Below, in pieces: positions 50,902 through 62,723 of a stretch of DNA of 64,000 nucleotides. This DNA is from Durusdinium trenchii (lineage: Eukaryota; Sar; Dinophyceae; Suessiales; Symbiodiniaceae). Numbering within the stretch: the first letter of the stretch is position 1; every line of letters begins with the position of its first letter. Below the pieces are notes generated by a model. The model was given only the letters and a program-made list of their open reading frames with translations, was not told the DNA's origin and did not search any database. The stretch spans positions 50,463 to 114,462 of the forward strand of contig CAXAMN010025695.1 of assembly GCA_963970005.1 (NCBI GenBank). The letters run 5' to 3'. Both the position numbers and the translations under genes were made by a program.

Positions 50902-51153
50902 GTTTTGCCAGGGTTTTGTCCAGCTTTAGCCCTCGACTGACTTCGGAAAAAGTTCCTGGATTCGTTTCCAGGCTTTGGTCTTCAGCAGCACCTATTGGCC
51001 AGATTAGCTTTCCTGAAATCATTGGCTATAGTTTTGGGGGTTCCAGCTATTTCCCACTGCACATGAATCGCTTGTGCAGGAACGTGAGCGAGTCGACGCA
51101 ATGGCAGCTTGCCCTGCAGACAGCTGGGTGGGCTTGGCAGGTGGGCACGGAAG
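50902..51153 (+). CDS. Candidate exon 4
   Basis: After TATATACAG, two bases complete the previous codon and the frame runs FARVLSSFSPRLTSEKVPGF, VSRLWSSAAPIGQISFPEII, GYSFGGSSYFPLHM and on to WQLALQTAGWAWQVGTE, with a donor at GGAAG|GTGGAG (phase 1). The downstream boundary is chosen because it is in phase with the EF-hand exon; a phase 0 donor at 51140 also exists. Confidence 0.4.
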
Positions 51154-51301
51154 GTGGAGCAGGCAGCGGAAGCACAGCTAGGAAACACCCAAAACTGCCA
51201 TGAACCACTCAGCCATGCAGTGCTTTGGCCGGGCCGGACATTTTTAGATCTCCATCCGGAACACCAAGCTGCTGAAATCACCGCGCGTTTTTGATTCACA
51301 G

Positions 51302-51396
51302 ACGCGACAGATGTGACAGCTGCGATCCAGGTCTTGGATTCGATGAAGCAGATCTTTGAAGAGGCGGATGCGGACCAGTCGGGCAAGCTGGACCAG
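51302..51396 (+). CDS. Candidate exon 5, first half of an EF-hand
   Basis: Acceptor GATTCACAG, then ATDVTAAIQVLDSMKQIFEE and ADADQSGKLDQ, ending at a GC donor (GACCAG|GCGGCC) or running on. FEEADADQSGKLD has the EF-hand loop ligands Asp1, Asp3, Ser5, Gly6 and Asp9 after an amphipathic helix. Calcium sensing is the likely role; in dinoflagellates such units often follow a cation-channel body. Confidence 0.5.
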
Positions 51397-52536
51397 GCGG
51401 CCACAGCCATGGCGTTAGCGTGGAGCTCGAGGGAGGCTACACCATTGCTGCGCTCAAGTTGCTATTAATCCATGGGTCAATTCACAGTTCTGCCGTACAA
51501 GTTTCTGACTGATGGACCACTTTCTTATGGGCAGCTCGACCTCACCTACAGTTCGACCACCGGGTGCTGGGGAAAAGAACGCCACGTGGCAAAGCTGTGG
51601 GGACTTGTTTGCTGGATGAACACGCACTGGCCACTGGGGCTGTACCTGGGGACCGTGGCTAGACGAAGCCAGCTTCGGGTGGAACCCATGGGGCAACCTC
51701 CGCAGGTCCTTTCCAACCTCAATGAGTGAACGAAGACGGAGGTCATTCTAAGGCCAGTGTATTGCTCACACGGACATACATCGTTTAAACAAATGGCATC
51801 AATTGAAATAACCTAATGCACATGCATGTATCATCATGTATCCATGTTTCTAGATATTAGTACTAATATATACTAATATATACTTAAATAAATAAATATA
51901 TATATATATAACTATATACTATCAAATACAATCACACATAAACCCAGTGACGCCTTGCTGGTATTTGCCGGAAGCAGGGACGTCCCCACGAGACACCCGG
52001 CAAGGGTACATGACCTAGGCGGTAGATTTAGTGCATGTTCACCTGCACTGGAGTCATGGCAAAATGTTCACAGGGTCTATGCCAAATACAACGCCGCCCT
52101 TTCAAGAGACCTGTGGCGTTGAATGAGAGAGCTGTGGCGAGTGATGTGCCTCTTGTCAAGTCATGTTCCTCTTGTAGCGCTGTTCGCAGGATGAGCTTCG
52201 AGCTTCTTTCTGCCGCTCAGCTCCAACTTGCAAGGGGGTGATACAAATGATCCAAGTGGATCGAAGTGGGGAATGATGATGGGCCTCCGAACACTTTTGG
52301 AGCTCGACTTCATGGACTTGGGAGGTCTTGAGCCTTGTTTTGCGAGGTGATTGAAGTCGTGGGGACCAAACAGTATGTATTTCAAGAAAGAAGCCGTACT
52401 ATGCTGCGGATCAAAGAGCCACAGGCCTTCATTCATCCCAGCTCCGTGGTGTTTTCTCAGTCAGGGCTAGCATGGACTAGCTTTGATCCCGCCCAGCTTT
52501 GAATGACTGAAGGTTGCTTGCATTGCTAATTACCAG

Positions 52537-52819
52537 GTGCTTGCTGCAAAAGCCCCCTCTTCTGAAATAACACTGACTGATAGAACCATTCAAAGGCTGC
52601 TTGATCGAGGGGAACTCGGAACAAGGACAACCAACCCGTTGGTCAGGACTAGTTGCAGATCCACCCACTTTGGGAAGCAGTCTTGGAGCCCAGACCGAAC
52701 CATTTTGTTCTCAGAGAGTGATTTTGGTGGGGGGAGTTGCATAGTTGATGAAGCATCGAGCTGTGAGCAACCTGACCTATATTGCTTGCTCCGCTCCTCG
52801 ATGGATGGATTGCTGGCTT
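52537..52819 (+). CDS. Candidate exon
   Basis: Acceptor CTAATTACCAG, phase 0, reading VLAAKAPSSEITLTDRTIQR, LLDRGELGTRTTNPLVRTSC and later SWSPDRTILFSESDFGGGSC, then DEASSCEQPDLYCLLRSS with a possible donor CTTG|GTAGGT. About 94 codons open. Composition protein-like; a minus frame of 79 codons overlaps. Relationship to the EF-hand exons unproven. Confidence 0.35.
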
Positions 52820-53199
52820 GGTAGGTCAACGCCTTAGTTACTGCAGCGTGTGATGTGCTTGAGACTCACGTGATCTCGACCTGCCTTAGCCCGCCTGTAC
52901 ACCTTTGGGGTCATCGGCTTTTTTTGTGACCTCCGAATAGATAGTGGGACCGTTTTCAATACATTTTTAGTGGGTATCTACTTTTAATATGTGGGGGGTC
53001 TGCGGTGACATTCCTGGACCGGAAAACGCTCTTGGTCGAAGTGGCCAACTGGGGCCATTTGTTGGCCCAGTTGGTGTCATATGGTGTAAGTCATCCTGCG
53101 AATAAGACATGTGAGGACCAAGCATGGTAGGATGTCCGGCAAATCCCATCCAGCCGTTCGGTCATTGGTAGCGCTTCGGTACGGCCAAGGCAATGGCAG

Positions 53200-53266
53200 G
53201 GTTAGAGATCGGCTGCGGCTTCTTCACATACCTTTCAAGGACTTCGTGGAAGTTGTTCGAAGCGCC
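53200..53266 (+). CDS. Candidate short exon, helix after an EF-hand loop
   Basis: AATGGCAG acceptor and consensus donor GCGCC|GTGAGT enclose VRDRLRLLHIPFKDFVEVVR plus SA. FKDFVEVV resembles the exiting helix of an EF-hand (compare VEDFVELV at 2398-2470). It lies between two EF-hand half-exons on the same strand. Confidence 0.4.
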
Positions 53267-53506
53267 GTGAGTTTATGGTCGTCGTTTGGCATATGAAAAT
53301 ATCTACTAATTTTGCCAACCCGGATTCAGACACTTGAATGTGGCTATTGCATGTATCAGCCACTTGGTCCAAGCAAATCCCTACAGGTGCACGTTCGCGC
53401 GTGTGCGCGCGCGAATGCATACTATGGCATCTCAAAGCTGAAGGTTTTCAGGAACTAGGAACGCAATTCCCAGACACATCGTCGGAATGCATTCGATTCA
53501 CACTAG

Positions 53507-53585
53507 GGATATGGCTGCGAGAGTTCGCGTTGGCGAGGACTTGGAGATGCTCTTCCAGATTTTAGATGATGAGAACAGTGGCCAG
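53507..53585 (+). CDS. Candidate exon, first half of a second EF-hand
   Basis: After CACACTAG one base, then DMAARVRVGEDLEMLFQILD and DENSGQ at a GT donor (GGCCAG|GTCAAT). LFQILDDENSG is a textbook EF-hand entering helix and loop start (Asp1, Glu3, Ser5, Gly6). The exon break falls after the Gly-x position, close to that of the exon at 51302, as expected for duplicated EF-hands. The second half should lie downstream; I did not find it with confidence. Confidence 0.5.
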
Positions 53586-53689
53586 GTCAATACCAATAAG
53601 TGCCTTGAGCTCCCGTAATTATGTTCTTCGAGATTGTGAGTACCAGTTGGTCCATGTTACATCCAAACAATTGGTTTTACCCAGATTTG

Positions 53690-53730
53690 TGAATATATAT
53701 ATATATATGCGTGTGTGTGTGTGTGTGTGC
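53690..53730 (+). repeat. Compound (TA)n (GT)n microsatellite
   Basis: AATATATATATATATATGC followed by GTGTGTGTGTGTGTGTG at 53692-53729. Confidence 0.85.
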
Positions 53731-55311
53731 GTTACGGGTTTACATAGGCGGTGAAACATTCTTTTTTAATGGTAATTATTTTCTGGTGGTGTTTCCATCC
53801 TGTGATTTGCACATTTGTTCTGGCCCCACTTCTCAACAGTGACCTCACGAGTAGATTGCTCAGCACCCCAAAGATGTGTTTTCAGGAGTTGCCTGTGAAA
53901 CTTTTGCTTGGCCTTACGCCACCGGCATGCCAGAGCCTGCTACTTCTTTTGGGAGATCTATAATTATTACTCAAGCTGGGTCGGAATGTGCTGGCAGATG
54001 GTCAAGCAGGTGTCTTGACATCGTGAGTGGCCTGCCATGTCCCCACAGATGACAGCCTTGCCCATGACGGTCTCTATCTCTACATTAAAAAGTACTCCTC
54101 CCTTAGAGTGAGCAGTGCAGATTGACTGGGGAAGGCCTTTCAGATCGCGACCCTTGAGGTTCTTCCGAGGAGTACAGCGCCTCAGAGGCCAGGCGGCCGC
54201 TTGCCACCTTCACCAAATGCCGCCCAGCTGAAGAACTGGCTGAAGATATCCATGAATCCATGGCGTGACGGGTGCACATTGCACCACGCGATTTGCTGGT
54301 GCACCCGTCGAAGAACACGCATGACCCCCGACCCCCGACCGGGTCCCACCCAGCTTCAAGCTTAGAGTCTGAGATGGCACTGGGCCACCAAGCACACACC
54401 CGACCCGGGAGTTGTGATTCACCAGCAAGCTGGTTGCATTGGGTCTCATATTTCTTCCTGCAACTCATCCAATTCCAAGACCAATTGTATTGAGCAAATC
54501 CATCATGGTGGACATGCTCGTGCAGGAGCCAACGGTGCTAATTCTGTACCCAGTTTAAGTTTAAGTCAGCATCAGAACCGGACAATACCTGAAAGAATGC
54601 TTAGCCTCAGCTGAACGTAGATTGACATTTTACAGCAGGCCAAAAAAGTACGCCACACAATACAATACATACAATTGATCTATTGACAACTTGGGCTCTT
54701 ATTCCATCTCCTTTTCATCACAACTTGGGTGTCGAGACATCACTCGGACGGATCCAACCAGGTCCATCGACCTGGGACGAAGGCTCAATTGGTGCGACGG
54801 ACATCAGCAGGAGGTTCGACAGAGTCGGGAGCCGACCTCTCCGTGGGAAAGGGTCGGTGATGTAACGGTCTTTTTGGGTGAAACGGAGCTCCAAAGGGGT
54901 CGGGGGTATACAATGCTATACACGTACAGATGCATTTGAAGGTGCAAAGATGTAGAAAGTAGTTTATACAGTATACGCCTGTATGTTTTTATTAGAAATG
55001 TTTTCTTTTTAAATGTACATAATTATGTCATAGAATGGATTTGAATCTAACATGATTGATTTCGTTTTAGTTCAGAACATGGAGTTCTTCGGTCCACGGG
55101 TCCCGGGTCTACCGCATCGAGACGGTCTTGAGACTTCAGGAAACCCTGTGGACAGGCCCATTTGGAAAGGCCAGGTCGACTCGAACTCCGGCTCAAAGTT
55201 TAAGCTCGAAACCCTAGACCGAGCGGAACTGCTTCCATGTTTGCAATGCGCCTGGCGGCATCTTGCTTAGCAAAGCGGCACATTTTAAGATGTTATTTTT
55301 TTGGATGATAG
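53731..55311. other. Weak coding patches only
   Basis: A possible exon begins at 54049 after CCCCACAG (DSLAHDGLYLYIKKYSSLR). 54691-54939 holds a frame with ERVGDVTVFLGETELQ. Neither has two good boundaries. The rest is AT-rich non-coding. Confidence 0.25.
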
Positions 55312-55477
55312 TTGGAGAAATGCTTTGGGCGCTTTTTGTTGGAGGCAGCACTCTGCCAGTGAGGCATTGCTGTATTTGCTGCAGCTGGTGGCTGGCGATG
55401 AATGTGAAGAAACGCCTCAATTCCTTCAGCATTCATTGCAACTGGATGCACAGGAGGCGCCGAGCAAATGCTCATAA
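55312..55477 (+). CDS. Candidate terminal exon
   Basis: After GATGATAG the frame reads WRNALGAFCWRQHSASEALL, YLLQLVAGDECEETPQFLQH and SLQLDAQEAPSKCS to TAA at 55475-55477. The Leu/Glu/Gln-rich helical text is convincing, although another + frame across the same bases gives a hydrophobic peptide (FFWMIVGEMLWALFVGG). Family unknown. Confidence 0.33.
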
Positions 55478-55835
55478 TTTGGTCAGAGTCGCGTGAGCAC
55501 GGGATGCAGTGGTTCTAGCGGTCCTATGGAGTCCTATGTATAGCCAACAATTCACCACCAAACTCCTTTTGACCCAAATGATTACCAGAACATGAAAAAA
55601 GTTGTCAGCTCAGTCATCCTTGGTGGACAAAGAGTTGGCCAATCCGTGATATATGCCGAAGAGAGCATTTCCTGTGAGATCCCGTTGTTAAAACACGTAG
55701 ACAACATTGAGCGGTACCAAACATATCCATCTCCGGTCAACAGGAGCCAAGGGGAAATGGATACTTCATGTTTGTTTTGATGGATATTTCATGCATTCAG
55801 ATCATTCAGTCTCTCACAATCAGCCATCACCCGCA

Positions 55836-55890
55836 GAGAGAGAGAGAGAGAGAGAAAAAAAAAACATAAAGGAGAGAGAGAGAGAGAGGG
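55836..55890 (+). repeat. (GA)n microsatellite
   Basis: Two GA runs (55835-55853 and 55872-55887) separated by a short A-rich piece. Confidence 0.8.
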
Positions 55891-58424
55891 ACAGAGATAC
55901 AGTAATTAGCAAAATGCAGCGTAATGTTGTTGTATATAGCTTACTTTACTTTGCATTTGCTTTGCTCCAGGTCCAGGCGGCACATAGCAAAACCTCGAGA
56001 AGTGTCAAGGCAAAGACGAGTACATTTCCAGGACACAAGAGCAACCGTATGTGCACATCAATGGCAGGTTCATTGTCTTGGAATGTCTTGGATATTAATA
56101 TGCTTTGCCCACAACAGACTGGTCAGAATGGTCCGCCTCTCCGATGACCAATTTCGGAGTGGACAGCCTCTAAGCATCCCTCCAAATTCTCTAACCAATG
56201 GCACTGGGAGCATGATTCAGCATGGCTGGTTGGGGCCACGTCCAAGTTGGCCAGGTTCCTGTCAGCCTCAGCTGGCCACTTGGTGGGGGAACAAGTCATA
56301 TTACCCCGCGGAAAACGAACATGGAATCTCAAAAACACTGGTTGGTAGAGGAAAAAGTCTTTCAGGGTGCCATTCTCGGGTTCCATGTTGGTATTCGGGA
56401 GAGTATCTCGTGGCCAAACTGGGGATCCCCTCAAGATTCAAGATACAATATATGAATAGATAAAACATCGAGTCTTAAAGTTTTGAAACACAAGCATCAT
56501 CTCTCCGCAAGGAGTGGAGACCTTTAATTTCTTTGTGAACTTCCATGATGTTGGCGACTTTGCACCTTGGGCAGATCGAGTCGTGGGAGCTCCGAGAGAC
56601 GAGAGAGGGGGGAGAAAGCCAGAGGGGGATTGGCTTCGACGAAAGGATGACGGGGGACCAAGTCAAACTCATCGGAACACCAGTATACTGCACCCAGGTG
56701 TCACGGCACTCATCTGAAAATTGAAAATGTTCATGGTGATACTTCATGCCATTCATACCAAGAGCGTACCGTACACTTGCACGCTTTGCAACGAGCAACG
56801 TGCCACCAGGACAAGAGTGTTTCTTGATGGTTCCAGACAACAAACCCCGCCTGTCTCCGACTCCTCGATGAGAGCTACTGAATGTGAGTTTACATGGGCA
56901 AAGTTCCTCCAAAACTGAACCAGTAACCGTGATAGTATGTGGGTTTGACCATTCCTCACTTGCCATGGGCCAACCTTGCAGATGTTATGACATTATGACA
57001 CCCCGGTGGGAAACAACGGGCTCACCGACCGACGCCTGAGGCCACGGTGATCAACGTCATCACGCATCAATCAAAGAGTTGTAGCCAATGTGGCGGCTTC
57101 CTTTTCACTTGTCAGGACAGCAGATGATTTCTTTGCTGACTTCCAGTGGTAGAGCACGTCTTGCATGACTGTGGGGAATGCGTGGGATAGCCTCCGAAAG
57201 GACATATGCCTATATATAGACACCACATGCATGAATGTTGATGTCCCCGAGGGCCCGAGTGACGTCAAAAACACTGGCTGTGACATCATAGTTTTGTCCA
57301 AATCCAGGAGGATGGCCTGACAGACGACGAATGCCAGATGCGCCAGCCAGCAGCTGTGCAAAATTTGCCCGGTCATGTTCATTAAGGAGTTGTCCGGAAG
57401 TGGTCCATGAACTTGGTTCCTGTAATGCCCCTGAGATTTGAGCGAAAAGTCTTAGCGCACCAACCAATGACTTGGTAGATTCTAGATTTGCCAAACTTGG
57501 GCCAATTGGGGGCACCAAGAACCATGAAGCAGATTGGGGTTCAGTGCTGGCCCCCTGAAAGAACGTGAAACTGGCTCCCACTTGAAAACCATTTAGTAAG
57601 ACCGATCATGAATTCTGAGCATACAAGGGTGCAATTCCGTCAATTCCTAGGAATGTCCAACCCTATACTTCCACACACCAAATTAAGACAAAGAACGCCT
57701 GATCCCTTAACCCTGGAGAATGTTCCATGTTCTTTATTTATTGTTTCGGCCGTGATGTCACACCTTCCTAGGGACAGCAGGAGTGTCATGATTACCTTCT
57801 GATGCAAACACTTAACGTCCTGCTCCAGTGGACGTTTAAATGTCTAAATGTGAGACTCAAACGTCATACCCAGCATTCTTTTTGGCAAAACACATGTCCA
57901 CGGGCCATTCTCAAGGCACGAGCGTCAACTCGCCGAACTCGGCCGCTCACCCCTTCCGTTTATTGTGGAGACGAGGCGGTCATGTTTTGAGGGATGTCCC
58001 TTCCGTTCCCCTCCATTTTGAGTGCAGAAAAAGTGGCTGGTTTGGGCCGACCGTGAGTTGGTGTAAGGTTTTTCTCGTGCGGTGAGGAACACAGAAAGTG
58101 TCGGGTCGATGGATCAAAGAGTCAGAGGAACCTGCAGGCTTGAGTCTACAGTAAGCGTCCGAACTTTTGCCGGTTTTGGCGGGCTCCCGCTTTCGGAGCC
58201 CTATATCCATGCGTTATACTATATGGATATTGCATTATTAACATGATATTGTCTCAAAAGTAACGCGCTGAAGTCACAGCAACGTCCCGCCCCACCTCTT
58301 CCTTTGTGGGAACGGGCACCCAGTAAGGCCAGGAGCCCCTAGCCCTCGTCGCGTCCGGACTCACTCGACCCGAGGGCGTTTGCACCAACGACTTTGGACC
58401 GCATGGCTGCAGTTCTCATACCAG
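55891..58424. other. No firm gene
   Basis: Open frames at 55924-56463 (+), 56475-56966 (-) and 57210-57581 (-) lack starts and splice support and have overlapping competitors. Confidence 0.3.
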
Positions 58425-58767
58425 CCTGCGCATCCTTGAGGAGGCGATCTCAGGCGACCGACTGGGGGTGGCGGTCTCATGGCGGTCTCCGACTGCGTGC
58501 GCCATGGGTCTCAGTAGCGCCAGTTTGGTTGGTGCGATTCGTCCTGCACCTTGGGTATTTCACAAATGCACCCTCAAAAGACGATGCAATGTGATGGAAC
58601 GGGCGATACGATCTCGCGGAAGGAAAAAGGATGGAACAGGTACCAACAAGAATATATCCACGGTTCAAGCTTTGTTAACTCGTGCTGCTCAGCCTGGAAC
58701 CAGCCGCTCGTGGTGTCCTGTTTTGGGTGACAAGCTTCTTGAAATAGCAGAGAGACCGGGGTTTCAG
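58425..58767 (+). CDS. Candidate penultimate exon
   Basis: Acceptor CATACCAG, one base, then LRILEEAISGDRLGVAVSWR, SPTACAMGLSSASLVGAIRP, a long stretch including KDGTGTNKNISTVQALLTRA and CPVLGDKLLEIAERPGFQ to the donor TTTCAG|GTGCCT (phase 0). 114 codons open and balanced. It joins in phase to the exon at 59004. No family recognised. Confidence 0.45.
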
Positions 58768-59003
58768 GTGCCTACTGAGCCAAAGCACGTGACCTGGAGC
58801 TTTTCTAGTAGTGCAATGTTGATTGTGTTTTTCCTAGAATTGGTTTAAGAGAACATCTACAGGACACCCATGGCTTTAGGGGGTGAAAACGATTGTTTTC
58901 TCTTTCATCAGTTCATTGATTCTTGCCCGCGCGCACCTCGGGAAAGCACTTGCTGAATACATCGATGTGCTTTTCATATGCAGGGGGGGCTTCCTTCTTC
59001 CAG

Positions 59004-59201
59004 ATCCAGCTGTATCCAGCTGTCAGGCGAGCCCATGACGAAGGCGATCAATGTCTCAGACTTGACGAGCTTGAAGAACTTGTGGCCAGATTCCAAAAGA
59101 CACGATTTGCTGACACGTTCAGATTCTTGGCATCAGGGTGTTTGGGTGGCCAGTGCTTCTTCATGCTCTTTCACAATCGTATGGAACGCATGCTTAAATA
59201 A
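59004..59201 (+). CDS. Candidate terminal exon, acidic loop-helix
   Basis: Acceptor TTCTTCCAG, phase 0, IQLYPAVRRAHDEGDQCLRL then DELEELVARFQKTRFADTFR and a tail to TAA at 59199-59201. AHDEGDQCLRLDELEEL resembles a degenerate EF-hand loop plus helix, so a calcium-binding-type protein is possible. A consensus GTAAGT follows the stop directly, so splicing just before it is an alternative. Confidence 0.45.
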   Translation: MQLYPAVRRAHDEGDQCLRLDELEELVARFQKTRFADTFRFLASGCLGGQCFFMLFHNRMERMLK

Positions 59202-59489
59202 GTAAGTGATATACTGTATGTATATATATATTTATAAACATGTATACATGCAAAGCATGTATATATTGTGTATAAAGGAGGCGGAGGTTTCGATATGAGT
59301 ATTATATATATTATATGGCTGTAGGACCCAGCAATGTGTTTGCGTTCAAGTTTTGGCCTACTTCTTCCGTACTTTCTTTGAAACCTGCTCGCACTTGGCG
59401 GCAAACTTGTTCCATGCCATACTTTCCTAATGCTTCACTTTATTATGTTGGACTCTCCGATGCTGGCCCCAATGACAAGAATAACGAGC

Positions 59490-59582
59490 CTTCTCTCTCT
59501 CTCTCTTTGTTTGTCTATTTGTCTGTCTTTTCCAGAGGGAGAGTGAGAGAGAAAAAAGACAAGAAACGAGGGAGAGAGAGTG
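59490..59582. repeat. (CT)n/(GA)n inverted pair
   Basis: CTCTCTCTCTCTCT at about 59492 and GAGAGAGAAAAAAG to GGGAGAGAGAGTGAG at 59540-59582 can pair as a long imperfect hairpin. Confidence 0.65.
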
Positions 59583-60147
59583 AGCCCCTGGTAAGGTAGG
59601 GTAGCTCAGAGCATGAGGCCGCACAATCAAACTGGATGCTTACCTTTACTGTTTGTCGCACAGGCCCTGACCGAGGTTGTTCTTGTTGAAATAAGCCAGC
59701 TTAAACCTCACAAGATCTCGAGCGGACTGACAGACTGAAACGAACTGGTTTTCTATGGGTGGTATGTTGCAGACAGTAGACAAGTGTTGACACACAAAAA
59801 GCCACTTTCCTGTCGTCTCATGTCTCAAGTCAGCCTGCCATGGGTGGCCATCCAGCTAAGCCATCCGTATCGCATGTGGCCTTCAAGATTCATTGGTGCG
59901 CCAGGAAGTTGACAGGGCGATTTCCATTTCAGTTGTATTTATTATACAGACTTGCAAGGGAGATCGGCCCATGAGTTGGTTTTACTTTATAGATGAACAG
60001 TGGCCGAGTTTCGGTCAATATTCTATTTGGCTGGTGGGAACCCTTGCCAAATCGAGCTGGTCATTTGCATGTGCACTTCATTTGTGGTCAATTCCTATCA
60101 GTTGTATGACATATATATATATATATGAAATATATATGTTGTTTCAG

Positions 60148-60358
60148 ATTTGGCAGATGTTCCAACACCCTTCGCAGGGGAACGACTGAGCACTCGATCC
60201 AAGCTTACATCCAGGCGCAATCCCTTTCCTGGCTTCCACTTTGGTGGGGCCCCTTGCGGCGGATCCTGACCACCACCGTGCTCAGGGATCCTGTCAAGAA
60301 GTTAAGGCCCAGTCGAACCGGTCGCGTTTTGCTTGCGACCGACGGAGAGATCAAGTAA
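60148..60358 (+). CDS. Candidate terminal exon, basic
   Basis: Acceptor TTGTTTCAG, one base, then FGRCSNTLRRGTTEHSIQAY, IQAQSLSWLPLWWGPLRRIL, TTTVLRDPVKKLRPSRTGRV and LLATDGEIK to TAA at 60356-60358. 69 codons with coherent composition. Could be the C-terminus of an enzyme or membrane-associated protein (SWLPLWWGPL). Not assigned. Confidence 0.42.
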
Positions 60359-60448
60359 CGAAGGGTGATGGCCATGACTTGACAGGAGGGTGTGGCAACG
60401 GTTTGAGCCTAGGGCCTAGGCGCCTGGATTGTTTCAGTGGATATTGTC

Positions 60449-60965
60449 ACGAAAGGTAGCCAGGTAGCCCCTAAGAGGATACCTAGAGTTTGTCTTGCGA
60501 AGCAAGTGTCGGCGCGTCCGGGTCTAATAATTGATAGTTCAATTCAACCCCCCCCCCCCGGGGAATTGATTTTTCAATACCGACCCCCCCCCTCTAAAAT
60601 TCAATTCTCTCCTGGAGAACCGCTTCGTGAGCCTCTCATGATTTCAGGATAGTTGAAACCCTCTTGAACATTCAGAAAGAGTGCATATGAAATTCTAATC
60701 ACGAAAGGTGTTCCCCGAGGGGATACATACCTAGAGTTTGTTTTGTGAAGCACGTCAATTCTCTCCTGGGGAACGTCTTCGTGAGCCTCTTATGGTTTCA
60801 GGATAGTTCAAATCCTATGATGCTCCGATTCAATGCTCACCGATGATCTGAGCCATGGGGCAAGTTTGTTTTCCTAAGAATCTCAGAGAGCATATGTTTG
60901 AACATTTAGAGTGCATATATATGAAATTATATTTACGAAAGGTCGCCTCCGAGGGATAAATCACC
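60449..60965 (+). repeat. Imperfect long direct repeats (~240-bp period)
   Basis: CACGAAAGGT recurs at 60449, 60700 and (as TACGAAAGGT) 60934. The first two copies share CCTAGAGTTTGT.TTG.GAAGCA, CAATTCTCTCCTGG.GAAC and CTTCGTGAGCCTCT, then GGATAGTT.AAA.CCT. The last two share AGAGTGCATAT and GAAATT. C-rich tracts lie in the first copy (60548-60560, 60583-60592). Confidence 0.7.
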
Positions 60966-62620
60966 ATGTCGAACATTGCATTTTTGTTCCTGCCTCTTGC
61001 GTTCTCTTCTCTTCCCGCTGTCCTACCTTTCGTGTCTCCCTCCTCTCAAGTTTCATTTACTTTATGACCCGTTGGGGTTTGGATAAACAAACATTCCCGG
61101 TCATGTATGGATGCGGGTGAGGAGCCCGCGTGTTTCTCTCTCGCAGTGGAAGGGAGAATCAAATCATGCAACCGGACGCGGATTGGAGTTGGAGTCTAGT
61201 AGCAGCATGTAGCAGCCTATCGCGTTGTGGGTTAGCGGAGGCCTGCAGTAACTTGCATTTTTAGAGATGACCGCAACTCGTTTTCACGATGTTGTTGAGG
61301 GGGTCATTTCTTTGAAGAACGCTCCGACTTGCAAACCGCACTTGACCAACGAAAACCCCGCAAGCCGCCCTCTCGCCGTTTTCATTTCTTTTCCAAACCG
61401 CTCTTTAACTTTGCTGAGGGGTCATCGGAGGGGGTCGTCGGCCGCGGGCCCCTTTGACGTGGCTGGGAGGTCAGCATATAATCGAATCAACGAGACTCAT
61501 CCCATGCCTTTGAAGGCGCGAGGGGTCGGGTCGGGTCGTTGCCCCCTTCGTTGCCCCATTCGACCACCGAAAACGACCCCGTATGACGATGGGTGTCAGG
61601 CCAAACGATACAGAACGGACAGTTGCTTTCCTCCAGGAGTCTGTCCGGGGAATACATGTTTTATGATGTTTTGATGTGTTTTATGATGATTATTGATTTA
61701 CTGACCTTGTCATGTTCCACATGTTTTTTTTTTGCCACAGCACCATCAACCAGTCCATTCCATCAAGCCGGTGTGGCTCGAGAGCGGAATCTAGTATAGC
61801 CTAACATCAACTATCATGACTTGGGTAGCTTGTTCGGTTCAGACAGGAGTTGGAGGTGTCAGTGACTGTCAGAGCTGTCAGAGCAGGGATCCATTCGGTT
61901 CTCGAACCAGAATTCAGTTCGTCTTCGGGCTTCGGAACCTGGGGCTCTGGGTGTATGTAGCAGTGTGGAGACTCCCACGGCTAAGAAGTTGTTAGTGCTG
62001 GTCAGCTTATAAATAGATATACTGTGTATACTTTTAAGTTTTGGCGGCCGCAACTGCTCTGTTTTTTCCTCGCTGCGTTCCGGATGACCATAGCTCAGCG
62101 TATCGGACTGAGGATTACAGGGTTTAGATTTTAGATAAGTTTAGATGGGTTTAGTCAAATGATGTTAGGCTCTTATTTCTTGCCCAGTTTTAGACATATC
62201 CAGCCAGTGACAGTCATCACCCACGGAAACTGTACCTGGGTCCTGTGATGGCCTTCAGATGCCTTCAGCAAAGGATGAATGGACCTTCAAAATCTTCAAA
62301 GATCTATCTTGCGCTTCAAGTTTTGGGGCCAGGGGTATGTACACCCACGGAACATGGCGTTTTTACTGCACACCAACATGTCATGTTTGGGTGAACCAAG
62401 TCAAGCTATCAAACATGTGGTAGACGAACATCTCCGGACCATGCATATAGATGCATAGACGATGCAGATAGCATACGTCTTGGATCAGACATTTGCACAA
62501 ATAATTGGTAGAAGGTTCGCTCAACATTAGATAAAATTGGGGAGGTTGTTTTTTTCCAGGTTTGACATGATTTGACTCATGTTAGATGTTTAAAGCCATT
62601 GCTCTTCCAAATCCCCTGAG
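60966..62620. other. No firm gene
   Basis: A 135-codon + ORF with a true ATG (61267-61674) is Pro/Arg/Ser-rich and unconvincing. Otherwise non-coding. Confidence 0.3.
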
Positions 62621-62723
62621 TGCAAGGCCTTTCTGAAGGCGCAGCGTGACTTCGTGGCGGGCAACGCCAGCGACCAGATGCCACCGCTGCGGAAGGCAGG
62701 GAAGAATTGGTGCAGCACTTGCG
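62621..62723 (+). CDS. Candidate internal exon
   Basis: ATCCCCTGAG (acceptor) then CKAFLKAQRDFVAGNASDQM and PPLRKAGKNWCSTC to a GT donor (TTGCG|GTAACG). GC-rich compared with its surroundings and strongly protein-like. Two Cys near each end. Unassigned. Confidence 0.45.

Noticed and set aside
62083-62140. tRNA-like start (TAGCTCAGCGTATCGG) near 62093
   Set aside because: It resembles a tRNA A box, but no anticodon stem, no proper GTTCGANTC B box and no closing acceptor stem could be found.
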